Source: a virus
Direction: 5' to 3' (one strand)
Virus record (IMG/VR): IMGVR_UViG_3300045996_001067
Span: 1-46,979 of that record
DNA length: 46,979 bases
A program made the position numbers and the translations under genes. The notes beneath the pieces were generated by a model. The model saw only the letters and a list, made by a program, of their open reading frames with translations. It ran no database searches and was not told the DNA's origin. Shown here in pieces: positions 1 through 8,297 of this stretch (positions within the stretch are counted from its first letter, which is position 1; each line of letters opens with the position of its first letter).

Positions 1-1
1 C

Positions 2-3000
2 AAGCGCGAGTGGCTCGACGACCGCACCCAGCAGATCATGGACGAGTACGACTCGGGCGAGCTGGAGCTGGAGATCCGCAAGGTCGACGGCAGCTGGGAG
101 TCGCTCACCGTCGAGGAGAGCGAAGACCTGAGCGACTACATCGGCCGCACCCTCGCCGACCGCTACGAGAACGAGGGCGTCACCGTCTTCGAGGGGGAGA
201 CGATGATGGTCGGCGAGAACAGCGCCGAGGCGATCGCCATGTCGAAGTTCTACGACGGCAAGATCCGCTCGTTCACCGAGAAGTACCTGAAGCCGCACGG
301 CGTCCGGGTCGAGACGGCGGAGATCGCGCCCGCCCCCGCGCCGTTCGAGATCCGCGTCGTCACCCACGACATCGACGACCCGACGCCGTTCGTGATCGAC
401 ATGGGGCAGGGCGCAGGCAACCCGCAGTTCGCCAGCTACTTCGACGCGCTCGGCTACCAGCACAACGAGTTCGGGGACATCCCCATGCCGCACCTGGTTC
501 TCGCGATGTCGAAGCAGGACGCGGAGCGGGGCAACTGGCTCGCCGAGATCGTCGACGGCGAGCGGATCCCCGGCCCGAAGGCGGAGGCGCTCGGGGAAGC
601 CACGATCTCGGGGGAGCCGCGGATCCCGTCCGACACGGCGATCGCCAACGGCGGCGGCGGCTACTACGTCGCCTGGAATAACGCGCCGAAGGGGATCAGC
701 CACCTGAACGGCGACCAGGCGCCGGGCGACTTCCTGTGGGGCAACAAGGTGTGGGGCAGCTACAGCTCCGAGGAGGACGCCATGTACGACGTCCGCCGCA
801 CCCTCGCCACCTACGAGGCGCGGGCGAAGAAGGGGGCCGCGGTCGGCACCGAGGTTCACTCCGTCGACGTCGACGAGAACGTGGCGGCGTTCATCCTCGC
901 CGGGCAGAAGCTGTTTCAGCGGGGCGGGGTGATCCGCCGCACCGAGGAGGAAGTGAAGGCCCGGATCGAGGAGCTGCACGCCTTCATCGACCCGCGCGTC
1001 ACCCAGATCACCCGCTACCTGGAGTCGAGCGGCCAGCAGACCAGGGCCGCCCGCGACCAGCGCGTCCGGCGCGTCCAGCGGAACCCGCGCGCCACCCATG
1101 ACATCGGCGGCGGCGAGTACGTCGACACGTCCGAGTGGAAGCCGATCCGTGAGCGCACCGGGGCGGAGGCACGCCAGCACACCCGCGAGCGGGCCGAGGA
1201 GATCCTGTGGAAGCACTCTCGCAACAGCCAGGATCCGCACCTTCAGAAGGTCGCTGCGGCGCTCGCCGAGCTGGACGAGCTGAACGATCTCGTCGCCCGC
1301 AACTACGACCCCGACGTCATCTTCGGCGACGCGGTCGCGCCCGGCTGGGACAAGGTGCAGGTGCGTGGCGCCGTCAGCTTCCGGCCGGAGGACGGCAGGG
1401 CGATCCTCCACGCCGTCGAGGGCGCCGCCGACATGTCGACGCTGATCCACGAGACGGGCCACCTGCTCCGCCGGTACGCGCTCACCCGGTACGACGAGGA
1501 CGTCGCCGCCAAGTGGGCGGGCGCGGTGCGCGACGCCGACGGCCGCTGGACGTGGACGGTCGAGGCGGAGGAGAAGTTCGCCCGCGGCTTCGAGCAGTAC
1601 GTGCGGGAGGGGCGGGCGCCCGGCGGCGTCGGCCTCCGCAACGCCTTCCGGCGGCTCGCGCAGCTGCTCACCGACATCTACCGGGCGATGATCGACGACC
1701 TGCCCGACCTGAACCCGCAGATGCGCGAGCTGTTCGACCGGCTGCTGCGGTACGAGAAGAAGCGGGGCGGCTCGCTCGTCGGCGCCGAGGACTTCGAGGG
1801 CGGCGTCAACTACGTGCCGTACCTGCGCGGCACGCCGATCCCCCGCGGGGAGGGCTACAAGATCGCCGGGGCGTACGTCCGCCAGCTGGGCCGGATGTTC
1901 GGCGGCGGCTCCCGGTCGGCGATCGGCGGCGGCCCCGACGACCGCGCACTGAGCCACGCCTTCACCGGGGCGCTGATGCAGACCGGCGCCTTCAAGATCG
2001 ACGTGGCGGAGGCGTCCGCCGACGCGCTGATGACCGCCGCCCGGCTGTCGGCGGCGCACCGGGCGCGCGAGGCGCTGCTGGCAGGCTCGACGGAGCTGCC
2101 CACCTACGTCGACGACGTCGCGATCAAGGTCGACCCGCGGATCAACCTGTCCGAGGACGCCCGGCGCATGTGGGACGAGTACGACGGCGCGGCGATGCGC
2201 GAGGACGGGTCGCTGTCGCGCGCCGACGTCGAGCGGATGGACTTCAACCTGTCGGAGGAGATCCGCAAGCAGGTGCTGCCGGAGGAGATCGACGGCGTCC
2301 CCACCAGGCTGCACGCCGCCACCCTGATCGACCGGATGACGGAGGTACGCAAGCACCTGATCGAGATCGGCGTGCGCGACTCCGACGAAATGGCGCGCGA
2401 GATCCTCGACCAGGTCGAGCCGATCGACAACGTCCGCTGGGTGTCGCGCGACATGCTCGACAAGTCCGGGCTGATCACCCCGCCGGGAGCGTCCCGCTGG
2501 GTGGCGCAGGGCCACGGGCGCAAGCGCCGCGGCGCGGCGAAGGCCGGGTGGCTCACCGTCGACGCCTTCAACGACATCACGAAGGCGGCGATCCTCTACC
2601 TGAACCCCGGCTACTACGTCAACAACCTGGTCGGCAACGGCTTTATGAACCTCGTCCAGCAGGGGCCGCTCGCCCTGGTGAACCTGCCGCGTGCAGCCCG
2701 GCTGCACTGGGAGCTGACGACGAAGGAGCGGGCGCTGATCGACCTGCTGATGGGGCGCGGCGCGGTCGGCGCGGCCGAGCTGCGGCTGGGGCCGAAGGCG
2801 CTGACCGACTCGCTCGCCCACCACGTCAACACGGTCGTCGACCTGATCCCCCGCCGGGCCGCGTTCCTGCACGAGACGCGCCCGTTCGTCCAGGAGGGCG
2901 AGAGCTGGGCGGACGGGCTGAAGCGGATGCTGAACGACGACTCCGAGGAAGGGCGGGCGCTGCTCGAACACGTCACCCGCCGGGCCGTCGATGCGATCGT

Positions 3001-4135
3001 CGACTACGAGCGGCTGTCCCCGTTCGAGCGGAGCCTCACCCGCTGGATCTTCTTCTACCCGTGGCTGAAGGGGGCGACCCGCTGGACGAGCCGCTTCGTC
3101 GCCGAGCATCCGGTGCAGGCGACGATCACCGCGCTGCTGCTGGAGCATGGGATGACGGTCGCGAACGAGCAGCTGGGGACGCGGCCCGCGTACACCCAGT
3201 TCAACTTCCCGATCTCGACCGAGACTCTCGGCCTCCGCTACCCGCTCGTCGGCGGCGAGATCGTCACGCTCTCCGACCTGGTCGGCGAGCATCAGTGGTT
3301 CGACGGCGGCCTGCCGATGACGATGAACACCCGCCAGATCTTCACGTGGATGACGCCGATCGAGCTGGCGCAGGTGATCAAGGGGACGATCGTCGGCGAC
3401 CCGGAGTGGCAGGCGATTCAGAACCTGACGCCGTTCATGTACGCCTTCGGCACCGCCCTCGTCGGGTACGACCCGTTCCGCCACCGCGAGCTGACCGGCC
3501 CCCTCTGGGAGAAGGTGTACGGGCAGGCGTTCGAGGGCCTGCCGCCGCAGCGGATCTACGACTCGCTCACCATGACGCCGGAGGAGCGGGAGAAGCGCAA
3601 CGCCGTCAGCGTCCTGCCCCGCTCCCGCACCTGGGATCTCGCCCGCCGCTTCGGCGGCTCGCTCGCGCCCGCACCGTTTTCACGTGAAAACGCAGCGCAG
3701 CTGCTGAAGAAGGCGCTCCCCGCCGGGGAGAAGAAGCTGGCGCTGGAGCTGGAGGCGAGCGAGGCGTTCGCGAAGGCGCAGGGGATCCGGGTGCCGGTCG
3801 AGATCATCGGGATCCTGAAGTGGCGCCGCGACCTGGAGCAGACCATGGCGGAGCTGAAGAAGGAGTCGGCCGACGGCAAGCTGACGAAGGAACAGCGCGC
3901 GGTCGTCACCGCCGACTTCTTCGTGCGCCTCTACCCCGACGCGGACGAGGGGGTGCGCGAGGCGATCGAGGAGGCCCGCGCCGAGGCGAACGAGACGGGG
4001 CTGCCCGACCCGTGGGAGCGGCTCCAGGCCGACCTGTACGACGAGGCGATGTACGACTACCGGCAGTGGAAGGAGGAGGTTGACGACTGGCACGAGGAGC
4101 AGGTCGTGCGTCGTCACCAGGCTGGCCGTGGCTAA
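2..4135 (+). CDS. Giant polyvalent virion protein, C-terminal part (5' end outside window start)
   Basis: The frame is open from the first complete codon, so the 5' end is cut by the window edge; the first internal ATG (38) is not a convincing start. It joins in frame to the gene that runs off the right edge, giving about 2529 codons. Visible blocks: a segment with the motif KFYDGKI (245-265) followed by SFTEKYLKPHG, which is the distal half of the EIQSDWHQ polyvalent-protein module of phages; a zincin-type metallopeptidase motif HETGH (1448-1462) in the setting STLIHETGHLLRRYA; a segment around NPGYYVNNLVGN (about 2600-2640); a hydrophobic, Trp-rich block FERSLTRWIFFYPWLKG (about 3023-3080); and a charged helical C-terminus. 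Inference: an ejected internal virion protein carrying effector or peptidase domains. The last 8 nt overlap the lysin gene. Confidence 0.8.
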   Translation, partial: KREWLDDRTQQIMDEYDSGELELEIRKVDGSWESLTVEESEDLSDYIGRTLADRYENEGVTVFEGETMMVGENSAEAIAMSKFYDGKIRSFTEKYLKPHGVRVETAEIAPAPAPFEIRVVTHDIDDPTPFVIDMGQGAGNPQFASYFDALGYQHNEFGDIPMPHLVLAMSKQDAERGNWLAEIVDGERIPGPKAEALGEATISGEPRIPSDTAIANGGGGYYVAWNNAPKGISHLNGDQAPGDFLWGNKVWGSYSSEEDAMYDVRRTLATYEARAKKGAAVGTEVHSVDVDENVAAFILAGQKLFQRGGVIRRTEEEVKARIEELHAFIDPRVTQITRYLESSGQQTRAARDQRVRRVQRNPRATHDIGGGEYVDTSEWKPIRERTGAEARQHTRERAEEILWKHSRNSQDPHLQKVAAALAELDELNDLVARNYDPDVIFGDAVAPGWDKVQVRGAVSFRPEDGRAILHAVEGAADMSTLIHETGHLLRRYALTRYDEDVAAKWAGAVRDADGRWTWTVEAEEKFARGFEQYVREGRAPGGVGLRNAFRRLAQLLTDIYRAMIDDLPDLNPQMRELFDRLLRYEKKRGGSLVGAEDFEGGVNYVPYLRGTPIPRGEGYKIAGAYVRQLGRMFGGGSRSAIGGGPDDRALSHAFTGALMQTGAFKIDVAEASADALMTAARLSAAHRAREALLAGSTELPTYVDDVAIKVDPRINLSEDARRMWDEYDGAAMREDGSLSRADVERMDFNLSEEIRKQVLPEEIDGVPTRLHAATLIDRMTEVRKHLIEIGVRDSDEMAREILDQVEPIDNVRWVSRDMLDKSGLITPPGASRWVAQGHGRKRRGAAKAGWLTVDAFNDITKAAILYLNPGYYVNNLVGNGFMNLVQQGPLALVNLPRAARLHWELTTKERALIDLLMGRGAVGAAELRLGPKALTDSLAHHVNTVVDLIPRRAAFLHETRPFVQEGESWADGLKRMLNDDSEEGRALLEHVTRRAVDAIVDYERLSPFERSLTRWIFFYPWLKGATRWTSRFVAEHPVQATITALLLEHGMTVANEQLGTRPAYTQFNFPISTETLGLRYPLVGGEIVTLSDLVGEHQWFDGGLPMTMNTRQIFTWMTPIELAQVIKGTIVGDPEWQAIQNLTPFMYAFGTALVGYDPFRHRELTGPLWEKVYGQAFEGLPPQRIYDSLTMTPEEREKRNAVSVLPRSRTWDLARRFGGSLAPAPFSRENAAQLLKKALPAGEKKLALELEASEAFAKAQGIRVPVEIIGILKWRRDLEQTMAELKKESADGKLTKEQRAVVTADFFVRLYPDADEGVREAIEEARAEANETGLPDPWERLQADLYDEAMYDYRQWKEEVDDWHEEQVVRRHQAGRG

Positions 4136-5183
4136 GACCCCCGCGAAGGCCCTGGCGACCGCCGCCGCGAAGCGTCACGGGATCCCCGTGCCGATCTTCC
4201 ACGCGCTCGTGTCGCACGAGTCGGGCTGGCAGGCGAACGTCGGTAGCTCCGCCGGAGCGTACGGCTGGGTGCAGATCCACCTGCCGTCGCACCCGTCGAT
4301 CTCGAAGGAGAAGGCGGCCGACCCGCGCTTCGCCTTCGGCTGGGGCGCGAAGTACCTGCGCGATCAGTACGACCGCTTCGGCTCGTGGAAGCTGGCGCTC
4401 GCCGCCTACAACGCGGGGCCGGGCGCGGTCGAGAAGTACAACGGGGTGCCGCCGTACGCCGAGACGGAGCGGTACGTCACCGGGGTGCTGGCGCAGGCGA
4501 ACCTGAAGGGCGGCTACCCGAAGCCGTCCGCCGCCGAGCAGGTCAGCCGTCCGTCGCTGACGTCCCCGTCGCCGCTCGCCGCACCGCCGCCGCCCGCCTA
4601 CTCCCCGGCCGACCTGGTCAGCAACCCGGCGTTCCAGACGCTCGGGATGATCGGGCAGGGGATGAAGCCGACCGAGGCGCTCGCGCAGCTGACGTCGATG
4701 TCGATCTCGACGCCGACCGCGGCGCCGCCGACGCCGATCACCACGCCGACGGTGCCGACGCCGAAGCAGGCGCCCGACCCGCAGACCAGGCCCGCCTTCC
4801 CGTTCAAGCCGGGCGGAGGCTGGGGCGGCTCGCAGGGGATCGCGAGCGGCTTCGCGCAGATCGGTCAGTCGGAGGGGCTGGCCGCCGTCAGCGAGAAGCG
4901 GTCGAAGAAGACGACGACGTCCGGCAGTGTGTCCGACCACTACGAGGGCAACCAGCAGGCGTACGCCTACGATCTCTCGAACGGCGACCGGCCCACCCCG
5001 GAAATGGACAGGGCCGCGATCCGCATGGCGAACCTCCTCGGTGTGCGCTGGCGGCCGGGCGACGGCCCGCTGGAGATCACGAAGGTCGTGAACGGATACC
5101 GGGTGCAGGTGCTGTACCGCACCGACACGGGCGGCAACCACTTCAACCACATCCATGTCGGCGTCCGCCGGTTCTCCGGCTAG
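4128..5183 (+). CDS. Virion-associated lysin: lytic transglycosylase plus M15-like peptidase domain
   Basis: A protein of 351 aa from GTG 4128, overlapping the preceding stop by 8 nt. A TTG at 4080 lies directly behind a GGAAGGAGGAGG tract, but the spacing is too short. The N-terminal third is an SLT/goose-lysozyme-type transglycosylase: IFHALVSHESGW holds the expected catalytic Glu (E31), then GAYGWVQIH and the substrate-binding stretch LALAAYNAGPGAVEKYNG. A Pro/Thr/Ala-rich linker follows (about residues 145-240). The last 90 residues contain SDHYEGNQQAYAYDLSNG and GNHFNHIHVGV, whose His/Asp pattern fits the zinc ligands of M15-type D-Ala-D-Ala peptidases. Such fusions cut both glycan and peptide bonds. 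Its place beside virion genes suggests local wall piercing at infection rather than terminal lysis. Confidence 0.8.
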   Translation: MAKTPAKALATAAAKRHGIPVPIFHALVSHESGWQANVGSSAGAYGWVQIHLPSHPSISKEKAADPRFAFGWGAKYLRDQYDRFGSWKLALAAYNAGPGAVEKYNGVPPYAETERYVTGVLAQANLKGGYPKPSAAEQVSRPSLTSPSPLAAPPPPAYSPADLVSNPAFQTLGMIGQGMKPTEALAQLTSMSISTPTAAPPTPITTPTVPTPKQAPDPQTRPAFPFKPGGGWGGSQGIASGFAQIGQSEGLAAVSEKRSKKTTTSGSVSDHYEGNQQAYAYDLSNGDRPTPEMDRAAIRMANLLGVRWRPGDGPLEITKVVNGYRVQVLYRTDTGGNHFNHIHVGVRRFSG

Positions 5184-5385
5184 GTCACGCCGGGCCGTAG
5201 ACGCCGCAGCGGCCGCTCTCGTGCGCGCTGCGGGCCGACCGGAGGCTCTCTGGTGGGATCACCTGTCCCACCACGAGCGTGAGGGCTGGCGGCATATGGC
5301 GCGCGTCGTCCTGGACGCATACGAAGGGGCCGCCCTCTCGGACGGCCCCCGTCGGCCTAGTGGCCGTCGTGCCAGGAACGCCTGA
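5155..5385 (+). CDS. Small hypothetical protein
   Basis: A 76-codon frame starting with ATG 5155 inside the end of the lysin gene. The middle reads like a real small helical protein (AALVRAAGRPEALWWDHLSHHEREGWRHMARVVLDAYEG), while both ends are Arg/Ala/Pro-rich and look less constrained. GTG 5221 is an alternative start. A strong hairpin lies over the 3' third, so transcription may end before the frame does. No function is recognised. Confidence 0.4.
   Translation: MSASAGSPARSRRAVDAAAAALVRAAGRPEALWWDHLSHHEREGWRHMARVVLDAYEGAALSDGPRRPSGRRARNA
5326..5349. terminator. Hairpin at the convergent end of the rightward and leftward operons
   Basis: GGGGCCG (5326-5332) and CGGCCCC (5343-5349) form a perfect 7-bp stem with a 10-nt loop. 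It sits where the late rightward operon meets the leftward operon that ends at 5412. There is no T-tract, so its role as a terminator is inferred from position and stem strength. Confidence 0.5.
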
Positions 5386-5411
5386 CCACGGCGCTCACCC
5401 CCTTTCAGCAG

Positions 5412-5585
5412 CTACGCATACCAGCACTGGCCGGTCGCGGCACTGCAACAGAGGCGCTTGCCGTCCCACGTGATCATGCAGGTGATCGTCGAGCCTCCCG
5501 GCCCATCCTCGGGGAAGGCCGAGGCTGCCGGGGCGGAGACGAGCAGCGCGACGGCTGCGGTGAGAGTGACGATGACCCGCTTCAC
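5412..5585 (-). CDS. Small secreted Cys-rich protein (third of a tandem trio)
   Basis: A 57-aa protein from GTG 5585, whose start overlaps the TGA of the upstream gene in a GTGA junction. Residues 1-23 form a classic Sec signal peptide: VKRV, a hydrophobic stretch IVTLTAAVALLVSA, then APAASA before the likely cleavage site. The mature part of about 34 residues holds four cysteines (C36, C46, C47, C54) and ends QCWYA. The cysteines could form two disulfides outside the membrane. It is the last gene of the leftward operon and follows two other secreted small proteins. The role is unknown; superinfection exclusion or envelope modification are possible but not shown. Confidence 0.7.
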   Translation of the reverse strand: MKRVIVTLTAAVALLVSAPAASAFPEDGPGGSTITCMITWDGKRLCCSAATGQCWYA

Positions 5586-5800
5586 GGGTTCACCCAGACC
5601 CAGGTTCCGTCACCCGGAGTGTGGCACCAATACCCCGGCACCGAGCCAGGGTAGACCGCGTGCCAGCCGAACTGGGCGCAGTAGTCGTACAGCGAGTGAT
5701 ACCCGCCGCCGCCCAGGTCGGCGTTCGTGGTGAAGACCGCCCCGCCCGCGGCGGGCACGAGGGTGAGGGCGGCGAGAGCGGTGACGATCAGCTTCAGCAT
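5582..5800 (-). CDS. Small secreted protein with C-terminal GTWVWV motif (second of trio)
   Basis: From ATG 5800 the product is 72 aa: MLKLIVTALAALTLVPAAGG is a signal peptide, followed by a Gly/Tyr/Trp-rich mature domain with two cysteines (YDYCAQFGW and PGYWCHTPGDGTWVWVNP). A start at 5824 would place non-hydrophobic residues before the signal, so 5800 is preferred; it follows the TGA of the upstream gene by 2 nt. The C-terminal GTWVWV matches GTWHWV at the end of the upstream protein, so the two are probably distant paralogues. Function is unknown. Confidence 0.75.
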   Translation of the reverse strand: MLKLIVTALAALTLVPAAGGAVFTTNADLGGGGYHSLYDYCAQFGWHAVYPGSVPGYWCHTPGDGTWVWVNP

Positions 5801-5802
5801 GA

Positions 5803-5988
5803 TCAGCACCGAACCCAGTGCCACGTCCCGGTGAACGGGTCGCGCATGTAGCAGTAGGCGTAGCCGTCGCCGCCCGGATCCTGCCAGGACTGGGACGAGA
5901 CGGTCTTGTCGCCCTCCTTCGCCCCGGCGGGCGCGGCCACGAGGCCGACGCTCGCCAGGAGCGTGACGATCAGAAGAAGCACCTTCAT
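5803..5988 (-). CDS. Small secreted protein with C-terminal GTWHWVRC motif (first of trio)
   Basis: A 61-aa protein from ATG 5988, preceded by a good ribosome site (GGGAAGGGAGATAC). MKVLLLIVTLLASVGLVAAPAGA is a signal peptide with an AxA cleavage site. The mature part of about 38 residues includes DPGGDGYAYCYMRDPFTG and ends TWHWVRC, with two cysteines that could pair. A longer in-frame extension to 6198 reads as out-of-frame sequence of the next gene and is rejected. A promoter candidate lies just upstream, so the trio may be expressed on its own as well as from the longer operon. No known family was recognised with certainty. Confidence 0.8.
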   Translation of the reverse strand: MKVLLLIVTLLASVGLVAAPAGAKEGDKTVSSQSWQDPGGDGYAYCYMRDPFTGTWHWVRC

Positions 5989-6020
5989 GTATCTCCCTTC
6001 CCTTGCGGTTGACGTGACAG

Positions 6021-6026
6021 ATCGTA
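6021..6026 (-). promoter_or_regulatory. Candidate -10 box for the secreted-protein trio
   Basis: TACGAT on the minus strand, reading CTAGTACGATCTG. It would start transcription about 25 nt before the ATG at 5988 and leave the ribosome site inside the leader. The -35 region (TGGCGC) is poor. Confidence 0.35.
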
Positions 6027-6248
6027 CTAGGTGGTGAGCGATCGCGCCAGCACCCTGATCTCGTCGAGGGTGTACCGCTCCAGCCACCAGCGGTGATACT
6101 TGGACATCGCCAGCTCCGCGTCGAGCGCGGGCAGATCGTTGTGTTCCGTGCAGGCGACGACCTGCGACGGGTGGAGAGGCGTGCCGCAGTAGACGCACCG
6201 CTCGACGGTCACCCCCTCGCGCAGCTCACGCCGGTCAACGCTTCCCAC
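6027..6248 (-). CDS. Small zinc-ribbon-like protein
   Basis: A 73-aa protein. GTG 6248 is chosen because AGGAGGGTCA directly precedes it; it overlaps the end of the HNH gene by 14 nt. CVYCGTPL followed by CTEHND gives a CxxC...CxxH pattern that may bind zinc. The second half (MSKYHRWWLERYTLDEIRVLARSL) is helical. No function can be named. Confidence 0.7.
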   Translation of the reverse strand: MGSVDRRELREGVTVERCVYCGTPLHPSQVVACTEHNDLPALDAELAMSKYHRWWLERYTLDEIRVLARSLTT

Positions 6249-6948
6249 TGACCCTCCTCTCCGCCGCCTCGGCGACGTCGGCGATCAGCTGCGCCCGGTT
6301 GATCCCGGCCCAGCCGAGGACGAATGACAGGACGTGATAACGCTTCAGCCTCGACGAGTACTCGTCCATGCCGAGGACGATCGCGAAGTCTTCCACCCAG
6401 CCGTCGAGGACGTCCGCCCCGATCTCCGCGTCGTCGGGGACGGTGACCACCCACTCCTTCGTCGGCCTCGCCTTCCCCGGCTTCGGGGTGGCGCGGTCGC
6501 TCCGCTTCTTGTGGTGCCCGCAGGTGGGGCAGACGTCGCCGTCGGCGAGCTGCTCGTGGTCGTGCGGGGCGACGCCCGGCGGCTGATGCACGAGCGGGCC
6601 ACGCGAGATCCACGAGTGGACTTCGGGCCGAGTCTCGTCGCCCACCTGAACGCGATCCTCCCACCAGAGGAGGCCGTCCTGCCAGCGGATCTTGGCGCGG
6701 TAGCCGCCGATCTCTCCGGTCACCTGGTTGTGATGGTCGAGGCAGAGGCCGACGCGGTTGCCGATCACGGTGCCGTCGGGCAGCTTCACCCAGTCGTACG
6801 GCTGGCCGCGGAGGTAGCTGCGCGGCCAGCAGTGGTGGGCGTGGACGCTCGCCTTCCCGCAGCCCGGCGTCGCGCAGATCTCGGCGACGTCGTAGGCGTT
6901 ACCGGGGTGGCCGCGAATCCCAAAGATGTCTGACGGCAGCAGTGTCAC
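6235..6948 (-). CDS. HNH-type endonuclease-like protein
   Basis: A protein of 237 aa from GTG 6948, in a GTGA overlap with the upstream stop. The longer frame to 7173 is the upstream gene read out of frame. C25xxxxC30 is followed by VHAHHCWPRS (H36, H38, H39), then GNRVGLCLDHHNQV, giving the His-Asn-His layout and zinc cysteines typical of HNH nucleases. A second CPTCGHH knuckle lies near residue 131, with helical sequence at the C-terminus. HNH proteins in phages nick or cut DNA in packaging, homing or host-DNA breakdown; its place among nuclease and SSB genes favours DNA metabolism over packaging. Confidence 0.7.
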   Translation of the reverse strand: MTLLPSDIFGIRGHPGNAYDVAEICATPGCGKASVHAHHCWPRSYLRGQPYDWVKLPDGTVIGNRVGLCLDHHNQVTGEIGGYRAKIRWQDGLLWWEDRVQVGDETRPEVHSWISRGPLVHQPPGVAPHDHEQLADGDVCPTCGHHKKRSDRATPKPGKARPTKEWVVTVPDDAEIGADVLDGWVEDFAIVLGMDEYSSRLKRYHVLSFVLGWAGINRAQLIADVAEAAERRVSGKR

Positions 6949-7187
6949 AACTGTCGCGCTTCGGGGAAGCACTGCTTGCACGGCCGCCCGATCTTGTCGG
7001 CGGTCGCCCGCTTCATCGGGATCGAGTCGTGGCCGGTCTTCGGACGCCAGAGGATGCGGCCGCAGTCGGCGAGCTGCGCGTAGTCCTCGCCCCGCTTCCG
7101 CTGCTTGCGGGAGTGGTAGACGAGATCGGTGTCGAGCAGCGACGTGCCGAGGAACCAGACGACGTCCTCCCACCAGCTCCTAGGCAC
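6945..7187 (-). CDS. Small Cys-containing hypothetical protein
   Basis: An 80-aa protein from GTG 7187, overlapping the upstream nuclease gene by 8 nt. It starts MPRSWWEDVVWFLG and carries one cysteine mid-sequence (LADCGRILW) and a CKQC pair near the end (GRPCKQCFPEARQL), a possible zinc site. It is coupled to the HNH gene by a TTGTGA junction. Function not recognised. Confidence 0.65.
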   Translation of the reverse strand: MPRSWWEDVVWFLGTSLLDTDLVYHSRKQRKRGEDYAQLADCGRILWRPKTGHDSIPMKRATADKIGRPCKQCFPEARQL

Positions 7188-8136
7188 CGGGCACCACCAC
7201 CGTCCGCTCGTGTTCCCAGGCGGGGCAGAACTTCCTGAAGCCGCAGAAGCGGCAGGCCGCTCCGCCCCGGTAGTCCATGAACAGGCCGGACGTCGGCCAG
7301 GCGTTGTCGGGGCCGTAGCGGTGCATGAAGTACTCGACCTGCCCGGCGTAGTCGACCAGCACCTTGCGCGTCCACTCCGCCACGTCGTCCCGGTAGGGCA
7401 GCGCCATTTCCGGGTCGGTGAGCGGCGTCGCGATCGACGGCGTCTTCGCCCGGCTGACCGAGTGGAAGTGCGTCGGCTTGCCGGTCGCGAGGCTGTAGAT
7501 CTGCCCCTGCATCCGCCAGTTGCTGTCCGGCTTCCGCTGCACCTGCTTGCCGGTTTTCAGATCGACGACGTTCCCCTCCTCCTCGACGTCGAGGTAGCCG
7601 ATGAACGGCACGGGGACGCCGGGCACGTACAGGTCGATGCGGCGCTCAGGCGGAGCCACGGGCTGCACGCGCGGGCTGACGGTGTGGTGGTACGCCTGCG
7701 TCATCCGCTCGCCGTCGCGGCGGTAGTCGTCCGGCTCGACGCCGTCGTCCCAGCGGATCTCCTCGACGCCGCCGTCGGCCTCGATCGCCTTCGGCCACGC
7801 CTCGTCGTGGAAGTACTCGACGACCTCCGTCACCGGCAGGTCGGCGTGCGTGACGACCTTCTGGGTGTGCGAGTGGGAGACGGCGGAGTGGACGGCGGAG
7901 CCGAGGGTCAGCGACCCGCCCGGCCGCTCCTTCCGTCCGAGGATGTACCGCTGGCGGTACTGCTCCGGGCAGATCTTCAGCATCCTGATCGAGCTGGCGG
8001 AGAACGAGCGGATGTAGCCGTCGAGCCACGCCTCCGCCGGGGGCTGCTCGATCGGCACCGCCTGCCCCGGAGCCGTCAGCAGGAACGACTCCGGGGGAGG
8101 GGGCAGGACGAACGGGCTGCGCTCGACCTCGGTCAC
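7180..8136 (-). CDS. PD-(D/E)XK nuclease, Cas4/RecB/AddB-like with iron-sulfur cysteines
   Basis: A protein of 318 aa from GTG 8136, in a GTGA overlap with the upstream gene. SASSIRMLKICPEQYRQRY (about 47-65) and GSAVHSAV are the N-terminal motifs of the PDDEXK_1/Cas4 family. GYLDVEEEGNVVDLKTGK holds the active-site Asp, then the D-x-K pair, and is followed by the QGQIYSL helix. C56 with C295, C298 and C304 (CRFCGFRKFC) gives the one-plus-three cysteine pattern that binds a 4Fe-4S cluster in AddB and Cas4. Such phage enzymes resect DNA ends for recombination and replication. No Cas1/Cas2 genes or arrays are nearby, so a CRISPR role is not suggested. Confidence 0.85.
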   Translation of the reverse strand: MTEVERSPFVLPPPPESFLLTAPGQAVPIEQPPAEAWLDGYIRSFSASSIRMLKICPEQYRQRYILGRKERPGGSLTLGSAVHSAVSHSHTQKVVTHADLPVTEVVEYFHDEAWPKAIEADGGVEEIRWDDGVEPDDYRRDGERMTQAYHHTVSPRVQPVAPPERRIDLYVPGVPVPFIGYLDVEEEGNVVDLKTGKQVQRKPDSNWRMQGQIYSLATGKPTHFHSVSRAKTPSIATPLTDPEMALPYRDDVAEWTRKVLVDYAGQVEYFMHRYGPDNAWPTSGLFMDYRGGAACRFCGFRKFCPAWEHERTVVVPGA

Positions 8137-8297
8137 GATCCAGCCTTCAGGTCGAAGCAGCCGGTGACCACGAGGATGTCGCCCGCGTACACCCACTTGC
8201 GCTTGCCGTCGACCTCGACCAGCACCTTGCCGCGCCTGCACTTCAGGAAGCGAACCTCGGTGGCGGTGAAGCCGACGACTGAGGCTTCGCGCAGCAT
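8133..8297 (-). CDS. Small hypothetical beta-rich protein
   Basis: A 54-aa protein from ATG 8297, sharing one base with the upstream TGA (TGATG). The alternating pattern VVGFTATEVRFLKCRRGKVLVEVDGKRKWVYAGDILVV suggests a small beta-barrel or SH3-like fold. It sits between the SSB-like protein and the nuclease and is coupled to both. Function is unknown. Confidence 0.65.
   Translation of the reverse strand: MLREASVVGFTATEVRFLKCRRGKVLVEVDGKRKWVYAGDILVVTGCFDLKAGS

Noticed and set aside
1207-3687. Long (826-codon) alternative open frame within the giant gene
   Set aside because: Extremely Arg/Gly/Pro-rich product with no motif; it is a shadow of the GC-rich gene in the +1 frame.
6944-6959. 16-bp identity TGTCACAACTGTCGCG also at 19175-19190
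   Set aside because: One copy lies across a coding junction; a single 16-mer pair is within reach of chance in 47 kb.
7180-8136. Cas4 of a CRISPR adaptation module
   Set aside because: The nuclease fits the Cas4/RecB family, but neighbours are SSB-like and HNH proteins and no array was seen.
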